From Owenia fusiformis (Eukaryota; Annelida; Polychaeta; Sabellida; Oweniidae): a stretch of 64,000 nt of DNA. The DNA is taken from positions 17,053,375 through 17,117,374 of the forward strand of contig CAIIXF020000005.1 in assembly GCA_903813345.2 (NCBI GenBank), read 5' to 3'. Under the pieces are notes generated by a model. The model was not told where the DNA came from and did not search any database. It saw only the letters and a list, made by a program, of their open reading frames with translations. The position numbers and the translations under genes are program-made. Shown here in pieces: positions 26,101-38,100 of this stretch (the first letter of the stretch is position 1; each line of letters starts with the position of its first letter).

Positions 26101-29100
26101 CCCCTGCAAGAATTTCATTCTGTGCAATTTCTCATATTTTCGTATATTAGTATATGATAAATAATTTTGGGTACAAGATATAACCCTTGGGAAATACAAT
26201 ATTCTACCCTCAACCCCTCGGGGAGGTATATTGTATTTCCCTCAGATATATTGTATTAATCCCTGTATTAAAAATTTCCCATTAATTAAACCTCATATAT
26301 AATGCACACCATTTCATATTAGTGATATCCATGTTTCTAACGAAAGCATGAATTTGAAAGAAACAAACATTCTACTCATATGGTATAAAGATATTACCAG
26401 TTGTGTCCATTTTAGATTTGATTGAAGAACTTCATTAGAGGCAATTTTGAAATTACAATATATTAAAAGAGGCTCTGTTGCTTAGATGGGAGAATCAATT
26501 AGCTGCATTGTTCAGTTTATGACAAAATTGATGTTTAGTGTTACTTTCATGAACACCCATCCTGTAAAATAGCATTTGGAATCTAGTAGTTTGTATATAG
26601 ATGAATTAGATAAGGCATTGTCGAGGAAAAATATCCAACAAGATTACTAGTTTGCTCATGAAATTAGGCATACTTTAACTTGAAACAATTTGTAACACTC
26701 AATTTTTGGGGTTTGGAGATCGAAGTAATAATGATGAAAAACAAGCAATTTTAAAATATTTATGTTTTACCCAAATTTTTAAAGATTTTTGTTAGCCTTT
26801 GTTTCGTCTGTCTTATTCTCAAATAAATCATGCTCACCAATTTTAAAATTAAATATTACTGGTTAGAGAATGTGATTTCTTACTTTAGGTTATATTTATA
26901 TCCCGATTTATATGTATAATAATAATTGATGAAGACGAATAGAGATTATCCTCTATGAGGTTCAGGGTATTGGAATTATCTTGAGGCCAATATAATATAT
27001 CTGGTCGAGGGTCGTAGGTCCCGAGGGAAGATATTTTCTATTGGCCAAAGGCCTTAGGTCCTGAGGGAAGATATATTATATTTGCCAAGGGATAATCCTA
27101 ATAGCATGAACTGACTATAGGATTATCTGTTTATCCCATATCAATCTTTCTTATCTGGTTCACATTGTTCAATTGGCCAGAGGTAGAAAGAATACAACCA
27201 CATGAATGTATTCATGACTAATTTTGTTTTCTTGGCCTTAGGAGGATTCTCCTGTTTTTTAAGTATTCATCCACATATTCTCGAATCATTGATTATTAAC
27301 ATATGTATTAAGTATGCTACTTCCCTCATTGCTAATCATACACAAATGATGATTATGACTTAGTGGGCAGGTGTAATATATCTGCCCTCTAGTCTCAGGC
27401 AGGGACATTAGCTATATCTGCCCGCTGATGAAAATATAAGTATTTCATACACTAAACTGATTTGTTTAGGAATTATATGAAGTATTTCAAAAACATATAC
27501 CGAACCACTATTGAAGGAATCATTGAAAATACAGCATATCAGAAACATGTGTAAATTGTTCATCTTGCAATTATTTTGCTAAATACTAATAGAAATTATA
27601 CTGTACCTTCCAGAGAATAGCTTTTTTGTTAACTATGAGCCAATGAATGCATTTTATTATAACTGCAAAATGATGCTCTATGCAATTCATACGAAAAATT
27701 AATTTTGCCATATTAGAATCAAGTATAATCTTTAATCCATTGGATAGATCATGCATTGCCTGATGTTGAGGTATTGATAAAAGAATCAGCAAGTGTCTGA
27801 CAAAATAGATTTTAGTGTTGTGTATAAGGCAAAATATAAGGAAGGGTATAAATGGTCTCCAATCTTTCTAGTTTTGAGTATTACGTCTTCTTGCTTTGAT
27901 TCAAATTATCCTCGGTCACTATTTGTAACCCCTCCCTCCTTCCCCATTTAGGCCATGGATATGAAGATGATTTAGAGGTTATGTGAAGGATACTAGGGAA
28001 GGGTTAATAGCCAGAGTTAAATTAGTTCATTTAATCATAAATGTTATGCAATTCACACTAGCATCAAATATCATACCAAAAGGATTGAACTGTTCAATTG
28101 CAGTAAACATGGTAAAATGGTTCTTAATACTGAACATTGTTGAACAAGCATAGATGACTTGAATAGCTCTAGATGACTTGAACTTATCCATTCATATTCT
28201 AGGAACAAGTCAATGAATAAGTAAGACTTGACTCTTGACAGGCTTAAAAGACCGAGGACCCTATAAGACTTAAACTAAAAGTTCATTTGACCATTGATGA
28301 CCTATGATAGGGAAGGGTCAGGATAACACTTATATAAAATATTTAAAGTGTCTAATAATGATAATGAACATATTACAATGTTACACAACATTAGTAGATG
28401 CTAATTAAATGTCAATTATTGTTAGTGTAATCTGCATTTTTCATTTAATGCTGCAACAAGCGCACAAGTACCAAAAAGTGCCACGCCCACTTTTCCCTGA
28501 AAGCAGCTATGTGTGACTATATTTGATAAATATTATTGATTTATAGGATCATTATATCAACTTTTAAGTGTTTTAGTGTTAATATAGACATAATATTACA
28601 AATTTTGACAAAGTAGCAGCCATAAAATCCAAACAGATTTTGAAATATTTCACTTAGAGAACAAAGGGACACATTTGGGAGGGGGTCAAATTGAGAATAT
28701 TTCGAGATATAAATACTGTTTCTATGGTAACCATATAAGTTAGAGATTGGAAATTTCTGGCACTTATTAACCATAACATGCCCTACCCAATATAAAACAA
28801 TGAATATCTGACATGCATTAGTATTCTTTTTATTGGGTGGTATTAAAGTACCCCCATGGTTTTTTGGGGGTAGGGGTATTAATTGGTCTGAGGGCCGTCT
28901 GCCACCCCTATAGAAAGTCCAACTACCTAGAAAGTGTCCAGTATAATCATACAGATGGTTTGAAATAGGTTGGAATGTGTAACCTTTCATGTAAGGAAGG
29001 TTGCATTTCTAGAGCACTTCTACAGAATGGCTTACAGTCTATAAGTTGGCATTTACACAATACACATAGTTGTCTTCTAAACCAAATGTTTAAATACTTG

Positions 29101-32100
29101 TACATCTTCTCGACCCAGTGTTGTTCTTTTTTTTAAATGTATGATCTGAAGATCAGCATTTTCCTCAAAGCTTCGAAAAAAGAATTTCTGAAAGCCAGCA
29201 GCAAAATATATATTGAGGAAAATTGGTCCTATCAACATGATCAAACATTGCCTAAATTGATGCATTTACCTTATGGATTGCAACTAGACTCAACTGAAAT
29301 TGTGGTGTATTTTAGAAAAGAAATGAATGTTCTGGACAGAATTTACATATGTTCTAATTTCTTGGACCACACTATATTGTCATGAGGAATGGCCTCGGGA
29401 ATATATATTGCAAAATTAGTAAAATTTCCTGGGGTGTTTACATAGTATTTCTTCAAGCAATTTAGCAATGAGACCTGTTCCTCAAAAAGTAATGATGTAC
29501 TTGTAGTTTAATCAATATTTTTCAGACAAAGGACTAGTATCGATATGGTGAACTGAATTGAACACATGTTTCTCTTAAACCAGTCATCAAAAAGGTTTTT
29601 CACATCATCAATGTAATGATCATCTTTGGAATGGTTACAATTTAGTTTGAAAAAATAGATATACCTCTCTCTCTATTTTTTTTTAGAAAACACATCGGAC
29701 ACTTCTTTTGTTCTTGGTTTCACATGTTTGGAACAAAATGACATATACACAACATGTTTAGGTCTCAAAATATTGTGATTGTACAAAGTTTGGTTGATTT
29801 ACAAAAAGTATGTTGTGAATGAAACAAATAGTTTACTTTGATTTTTATCTATTTTGGGGGTTTTTGTTCTAATTTTTGAATACTTTTTGTTAAATCAACC
29901 TAACTCTCCTTTGTATACTAACTATATTATTAAAAGGTGTAAGAAAATGTTCTATATGCTATACTTTTTGTTAGAATTTCCTTTGTAAACTATAATATTG
30001 AGAGGTCTAAGAAAATGTTGTATATGCTATTGGTTTCAACCAGGTTTGAAAAGATATTTTATTTCATTCTCAAGAATTGGTAGAAGGGAACAAAAAACAA
30101 TTGCACTAAAAACAAACAAAAAAATTAACAAAAACAGTTATATAAAATATATATAAATAATTTTCGCATTAAATTGTTGTTAATCAGCAAGCATTACATA
30201 AAGGACCCTGATTTTTGCATGTCTTCAATAATGTTGAATTCAGTTCGCCATATCGATACCAATCCTTTATTTTATATATTTTTAGTGATCTAATGACAAC
30301 TGATAGCAGTTATTTTTGTAAATTACTGCCATTATATAATGCAAGTTGTTTGCTGAAATGTTAAATATATTTACTTTGTCCATGGAGGGTAGATGGCTAC
30401 AGTTAAAGCTTGAATCTGATACAAGCATCACACCAATTACACACACAGCCACCAAACTGATTGTAGAATTTTTTCCTTGAGAGTGGGGAGGGTGGATTCT
30501 ACCATCTGTTGAGGTGCTTGGGAATACACCTATTAAACATTATTAAGTTACACCCATGTTTTTGGTTTATTTCAATTACATGTTTTCAAGAAAGTTGATC
30601 AATTATTAAAATTTCTGTCACTAATTAAATCAATCATAATTCATCTTATAGAGAGCCTAGGAATGAAATAAAAGTATTTCATTTTTGATGAGAAAATCAA
30701 GAACGTGTTTAATTTTGGGTTGAATGATATTGGTGGAGGAATGATTAGTCACTATTTTGGTTGTTGAAGTTTGTATTGTTATGATAGATTCTAATTTTCA
30801 ATATTTTCTGTGGTATTTTTCCTTTTAGGGCTCTTGTGCCTCCCAATTTCATTGATTTTTGTTCAAATAACAATGATATATGAAAAACAAGATTGTAGTC
30901 GTTATAATGGCAGTAATTATCATGTCAGTTTTTTTATATAATTGTTCATGGTCCAAATTAATATGATCAATCTAGATTATCTTATTTCATGTTATTCTTT
31001 ATATGGTTTAGTTATAGGCCCCATACAAAGTTTAACCAAACTTAACTTATATTATACTACCCAATGCCATTAAAATGTTCTATGTGAAACTTTTCAATTA
31101 ATTGTTTCAAAAACTTTATTTTGAACGGCAGTTCTTGAAAAACCTGACAGTGACATTTCCGGGAAATTCAAATATTACAAAAGTCATATCAATGTGATGA
31201 AAAGTGATATTTGTATGATTTAACTTGTATTTTCAAACTTTGCCCAGGGCCTTTAAAAACCGAAAGATGTGATGAGATATAGACAATAGAGATTATATTC
31301 TACTGCCTCAGTCGGGTATTAGATGTGATGAATAATAGATAATAGAGATTATCACATAACCACAGGCTTGTAATAGCATTTAAATCACTTTGACCTGTAC
31401 TCTTATTTTACTCCAATGTAATTCAAGATGTGATGTGTGAAACTTTTATTTTAAAGGATAGGTATCGATATGGTGAACTGAATTCAACATTGTTTTTCTC
31501 TTAATAAACCAATTATTGAAAACATTCTGTAAAAAAACATGGTATTTATGTTATGTTGACTGATTGACAACAATTTAATGCAAAAATTGTTTAAATATAT
31601 TTTATAACTGTTTTTGTTAATATTTTTTTGTTTTTTAGTGCAATTGTTTTTTGTTCCTTTCTACCAATTTTTGAGAATGCAATAAAATTTCTTTCCATAC
31701 CTTGTGGGAACAAAATAGCATATACAACATTTTCTTAGACCTCTCAATATTATAGTTATACAAAGGAAATTTTGCTTGATTTAACAAAAGTTTCTAAAAC
31801 CGTATGTAAACATTTAATCAGGAGAGATGATAAAAATATTTTCAGAACTTTTTCAAATGACCTTTAAAAACATTTGCCATTATGTTAATTATAACAAAAT
31901 TACTATATACACACGGTGTTCAACCCAAACGCTCTTACATGCACGATGGGGTGTTTCATTTAGGCGGAAACACTGCGGAGCGAAATAAAATGGCGGCTAA
32001 TGAAGATCCCATTATGACGGTAAGTATTGTTTCACTCTTCTTACATATCATACGTTATGATGACATATTAAGTGCCATTCAATGAACTACCATGTTTAAA

Positions 32101-35100
32101 CGTTAACCATGATACCATGGTATACCATGGTTTACCATGGTCTATCATGATCGGCCATGAAATTACCATCAACTCTGACCATGGTGGCAATGATGTTTTT
32201 TGGTCAATTTTTGACCATGGTATACCATGGTATATCATGTTATACCATGTTTCATGGTATTTCATGTTCAAAGTTAACCATCAAATGCCATGGTATTATC
32301 ATGGTATTTCATTGCCATGTTCCTGACCATCATTTACCATGGTATACAGTATATCATGGTTGATTGCATTTCATGGCATTTCATTGTAAGGGTTGACAAT
32401 CAAATACCATGGTATTTCAATGCCATGTTCCTGACTATAATTTACCATGGTATATCATGGTTGATGGCATTTCATTATAAGATGTGACAATCAAATACCA
32501 TGGTCATACAATGGTATTTCATTGCCATGTTCCTGACCATCATTTACCATGGTATTACCATTGTATATCATGGTTGATGGTATTTCATTGTACGATGTGA
32601 CAATCAAATGCCATGGTCATACCATGATATTTTATTGTTATGTACCTGACCATCATTCACCATGGTATTACCATGGTATATCATGGTTGATGACATTCCA
32701 TGGCATTTCATTGTACCGTGTGACAATCAATAACCATGGTCATACCATGTCATTTCATTGCCAAAATCATAACTCTCACTTATCATGGTTTTATCCTTGC
32801 ATTTCATGGTTGGTGGTATTTCATGGCATTTTATTGTCAAACCTGACCATCAAATACTATGGTCATACCATGGTATTTCATTGCCAAAATCATAACTATC
32901 ATTTATCATGGCATATCATTGCATTTTGTCGTTGATTGTATTTCATAGCATTTCATTGTCAAACCTGACCATCAAATACCATGGTATTTCATTGCCAAAA
33001 AGAACTCTAAGAAGAGTGTCAAGTCTAAAATTGGTCAGAGTTGAAATTGATCATGAAATGCAATGAAATACCACGTTTAACCATGAAATGCAATGAAATA
33101 CAATGATTGATCATGATATGCAATGAAATGCAATGGTCTTTCTTGCAATGCAGTGAAATACAATGAAAGTCCATGTTCAAAAAGTATTTTTACATGAAAT
33201 ATCTTTATTAATAAATGTTAATTAGATAACCAAATTATTATAATTAGTGATTCTGATATTCATCAAAATCACAACCTTATATACTTTTGTTCATTTATTT
33301 AATAAATTAATTTCTATGATGAACAATTAAGTTAACATGAGTTAATAACCCTAGAAACAAAAATTTTTTGGTAAACAAATATGCTTTACTTCTATTTGAC
33401 TTTTGTCTGTAAAAAAGGAGATAAACTTAATATTTTGTAAGTCCAACCTCCAGTCTTCGATTAAACATCTTGACTGTACTTCAGTGCATTTGATGGTTTG
33501 CAACCATCTTTGCATTTGATGGTTTGCGTCCATCATTGCATTTGATGGTTTGCAACCATGAAATACTGCTAAATAACAGTATTTTTAAATGCAAAATTTT
33601 AAGTATAGTGACCATGGTATACCATGGTAGATCATGGTAATTAAATGACTCCACTGCATATCATGGTTGAATGTCTAGACCATGATATCACTGCATTTGA
33701 TGGTATTTGACCAATACTGTGAAATGGTGGTATTTTTTAGATACAAAATTACATGTTAATTGACCATGGTATATCATGATCGTTAAATGGCACCATTGCA
33801 TTTCATGGTCGGGAGCGCTTTTTTAACCTGGAGTTTCCCATTGAAAAAATACTGTCGTTTCACAGTATTTCATGGTCAGAAACCTGTAAAGCTCTGTAGT
33901 GTAGATCGAAAAAATCTGAAGTTGACAAATTGACCACAAATTGACCACAAATTACGAATTAAACTAGTATTTACATGAAAACATCAATGTTTCTGTCAAG
34001 GTAGTAGATCACAAACTCATATGTTCTCATTTGCTAAAATCCCAGTCCAAATACATTACTTGCTCTCAAGAAATCGCTTTTTTTCCTCGAAACGCTCTGT
34101 CAATTTTGGACACAATTTTAGAAACGTTCTTACCATTTTGTTTTGATATTATTTTCAGACTATAAGAGAAGAGTTCGGAGTTGAATCCATCTCTCAAAAA
34201 CTTGTACTTGTTAGGCAAATTGAAACTTCCCAACCTGGGGGTGCTACACGTGCAACAAGCCGACTTAGCCTACATTAGATGATGTTATACCTACATGTGT
34301 GCTATAACATAAAGCTAAACAAAAAGTTTATATGTGAATTAATCTTTCTTATTTTGATACCAAGGGATATAATAGATCTTTTCTTTCTCTTTCTGAAAAG
34401 GAAAGTCAAGCTAATTTCTAAACACATTTTGACTAGTACCACAGTGTCTCCAGTTCACTGTGTTAACCAGATCGCAGCGTTTCATGAATATGAGAATGTC
34501 ATCATTTTTAAGACTGGATTTCCGGTTATCAAATCACCATTATGACAATTTATGGTATGTTGAAGCTTTGGAATTTGACCAAAATATACTCTGATGCTCT
34601 GATCTTGACTTAACTAATCACATGTCTCGACAAAAGGTTTTTGACCAGTAGAATGACAAATACGTTTTTGAATTTTGATAACTATACTGGTTCGTACAGC
34701 TCTTCCTAATTGCTTCAAACGTCAACAGCCACCCATCGAATGCTATCCTCGAAATAGGTGACTCTTATTTCCATTATTTGGGAAATCGTCTGACGGCTCA
34801 TTATTCCCGCCCGCCATTTTTCCTACAAAGGAGCATTTCTTTGTCTAGTTTCAGTAATGAAACGCTCCGTCGTGCACGTAAGAGCATTTGGGTTGGACAC
34901 CGTGATACACGTTAAAGAAAATCAGTCAAATGACAAATCCCCGTGGCACTCCAAATATGATTACATCCTGCTTAAATGCAACATCTAATATTGTTACCCG
35001 TCAATCATTTTCTGTCCTCAAATGATTTGTTATATTAAAGTAATTAGAATTAACCTCCGTTGTTCATTGTTGCACCTTATAGATTAGAACAGTAATATAG

Positions 35101-38100
35101 TATAGAAACTTAAAAAAAAGTTAATTAATTAGCTTTAGCATATTAAGTTCCTTATAGTCATATTATTGTTGAAATACACACGTTTTAACACTAACAGAGA
35201 AACTCCTTATAATGATTCTACATGTATATAGGGGAACATGGGGTAAAACGGCCATAGGGGCAAAACGGCCACCCTTTAAACTATGGCCGTTTTGCCCCAT
35301 GTTCCCTTACGAGTGTGGAAATTATTACCTTGGCCTGACAGCATTCGTTGCCTTATATTTGAAATGTAGCTGCACGCCTCTTTGCACAAAATATCAACCT
35401 GCAATAATCCAATTACAATTAACATTTGCTCCAAAATTGACAATTTTGGAATGGGCAATAATTGCATGACATGGGAACATTTATCAAAATATCAATTTAT
35501 GAGACAAATATTTTGGAATTGCTTACATTTGCCTGGTGTAAATTGATTTCCAAAAATGACACTTAAATTATAAATATGAGATGTTCAGAGAATGATTGTG
35601 AGCAATACAGAGAGTTTCTGGTGATGGATATAGGAGTTAAAGATGTTCGACATTTTGAGCGGTAATTAAATATTAGTGGCAATTTGTGAGACAGTGGGAT
35701 GTATACCACACTGTCGAGGATTAAAGTTCAGTCAGCCTTAGAATAATAAACGTTTTTCATATCTTTGTGTATTCTTTGTTTTCAAACAAAAGGTCCATGT
35801 GCAGTATAGCAAGTGATTTTAGACAGTCATATCTTTCACCGTGAGTATTTTCTGGGCATAAATATTGTGTTTTTTATTAAAACAATTTGTAACAATTTGT
35901 TTTGTTTCAAGTGAAGTCACCCATGATGATAAAAATATCAATCGAACATTTCGAAAAATTATGAATAGGGACCCATGTCAACATTTTTTTGAAAATGTTA
36001 TACCTATTTACTAAAACGAGGATCTTCTTTTTCTGATTTTCATTGCATGAAAAGATTATTCAAAAGTAGAATGGTATTGAAAGTCTAGTTTTGAAGATAT
36101 CAATTTTCGATGACCAAAATTATGCTGAAAACAATGAATAGCACGCATTTCAATACCCATACCCTTTTCAGAAGTTGTAAGAAACCTTCAATATGGTTAA
36201 ATCGAGAAAAACAAGATCCTCTTTTTAGAAAATAAGCCTAATCTTTTTAAAAAAAGTACCCGGATGGGGTCCTAAACCATAATTTTTCAGAGAGTTGGAT
36301 TGATATTTTACTATCCCGGGAACTTCACTTGAAAGAAAATATATTGTTTTTATAATAACCACTGTATTTATGGCCAGAAAGTACTCATGGTGAAAGATAT
36401 GACCGTCTAAAATCACTTGCCATACCGCACATGGACCTTTGGAATATGTTCACATAGTAAACTCGATGCAATATGTCATCCGAGTCGAGGAAAAATATAA
36501 CATAAAATAATTTTTCTAAAACGTTTAATGTCTTGGAATGTCAGTGTAAATAGGGCTACTATAAAACTATAATTGTTAAATTCGACATTGGAATCAATTT
36601 GAAATTCTCACATACAGACAGTCACCTTCACTGCATGGTTTCAACTTGAAATATTTTAATTTCTAGCCTCATAAATTGTCTTTCCTTTGAACTTAAAGAT
36701 TTTACATCTTATCCATCGTACTTTGTGGGTTTGTACAACCCTCCGCAAACAAGAACCTCATACCCTTAAACACATGTGTCTGATGGTTTGAAGTTATTTT
36801 GATTGTTATGTCACCACCAAAAAGTGGTGGTTTTCAGAAGTTCAAATCTGACTTTATATTTAAGATTTTACTTTCAATGAGCTTTTCAAGGTCAAAAAAG
36901 GTCAAAAGGCAGGTCTTCTTTAATTTGCTTTAAATTGACCATTTTTTCAGAATCATCTACAAGTTATCAGAAGTTCAAATCTGAATTTAGATTTGAAATG
37001 ACTTTAATTTAGATTTGAACTTCAATGACCTTGTGAAGGTCTGAAAAGATCAAAAGGATATTTTTAAACTTGCTTCAAATTGACCAGTTTCTTCTCTAAA
37101 TTCTCTCTAAGTTCAAATCTGGCTATAGATTTGCAATTGACCTTCAATGATATTCTCAAGGTCAAAATGTTTTAGCTCCAATAACCTTGTCAATGTCAAA
37201 AAGGTATTTTTCATCTTGCTTCAAATTGACCATTTTTTCAAAATCATCTACAAGTTCTCAAAATTTAAATCTGGCTATAGATTTGACCTTCAATGACATT
37301 CTCAAGGTCAAAAAAGATTTGACTTACAATGACCTATTCAAGGTCAAAAAGGTCTTTTTTCATCTTTCCTCAAATTGACTAAATTTTTTTCAAAATCATC
37401 TACAAGTTCTGAGAAGTTCAAATCTGACGTTAGATTTGAGATTTCACCTTTAATGACATTCTCAGGATCAAAAAAGGTATTTGACCAATTCATTTTTTCA
37501 AAATCATCTACAAATTCTCAGAAATTCAGAAATTCATATCTTACTTGAGATTGAACTCATAATATTGTGAGCAACTAGGTGATAACATTTTGTCATGTTA
37601 ATGCCTTGTTTGAGGTTATTTTATCGTATACCAGTTCCAGAAGTGTAGCTTTATAAGTGTAGGATAGATGGTGCTGACTGTGATCTTCGAGGATATCTTG
37701 ATCAATTTTCAGAAGGTTGAAACATTGCACTAAACGAGACTGTACTAAAAGAAAAAACAAACTGTTTGAAGGCCAGGAAATATATTTTAATCATTCCTTT
37801 AAATCATCCTCATGGCATTAGTTCACGAAAACAATTATATGTCAATAGCCCACTGCAAAAGGGAATGATTGATCAAGTTATGGTATTGTTAAAAAGCTCC
37901 CTCGTGGCACTTAAAAACACAAGATTTGGTTCTTGTTCAATTTTTATTGTTAAATCCAATGTTTTCTTTTAACCCTAGGAATGTAAACAAAGTAAAACAA
38001 AGAATGAACTACGTCAAACAATCATAGCCTAAACTTTTGTTACAATAATATAGTTTCCAGGGTTAATGTTTATGCTTTAAAGCGCAAATGTAGCTGTATT

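Larger units (their letters stand above)
31912..34904 (+). mobile_element. 3.0-kb element with CACGGTG termini, 5-bp TSD and internal mini-gene
   Basis: Left end CACGGTGTTCAACCCAAACG and right end inverted CACGGTGTCCAACCCAAATG. The first 50 bp of the arms are well matched and similarity continues to a start codon on each side. ATACA flanks both ends (31907-31911, 34905-34909). CAC termini with 5-bp duplications are typical of Transib, the RAG1-related superfamily, but I see no RAG1-like domain. The interior holds a spliced two-exon frame and a CCATGG-rich satellite. Confidence 0.8.

Noticed and set aside
28541-28990. 149-codon ORF on the minus strand
   Set aside because: It lies in the arm of the 4.8-kb inverted repeat, and the mirror arm at 24243 has the same peptide broken by stops.
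32072-32935. Several overlapping ORFs rich in His, Trp and Met
   Set aside because: They read through the CCATGG satellite on both strands, with no initiation context or domain.
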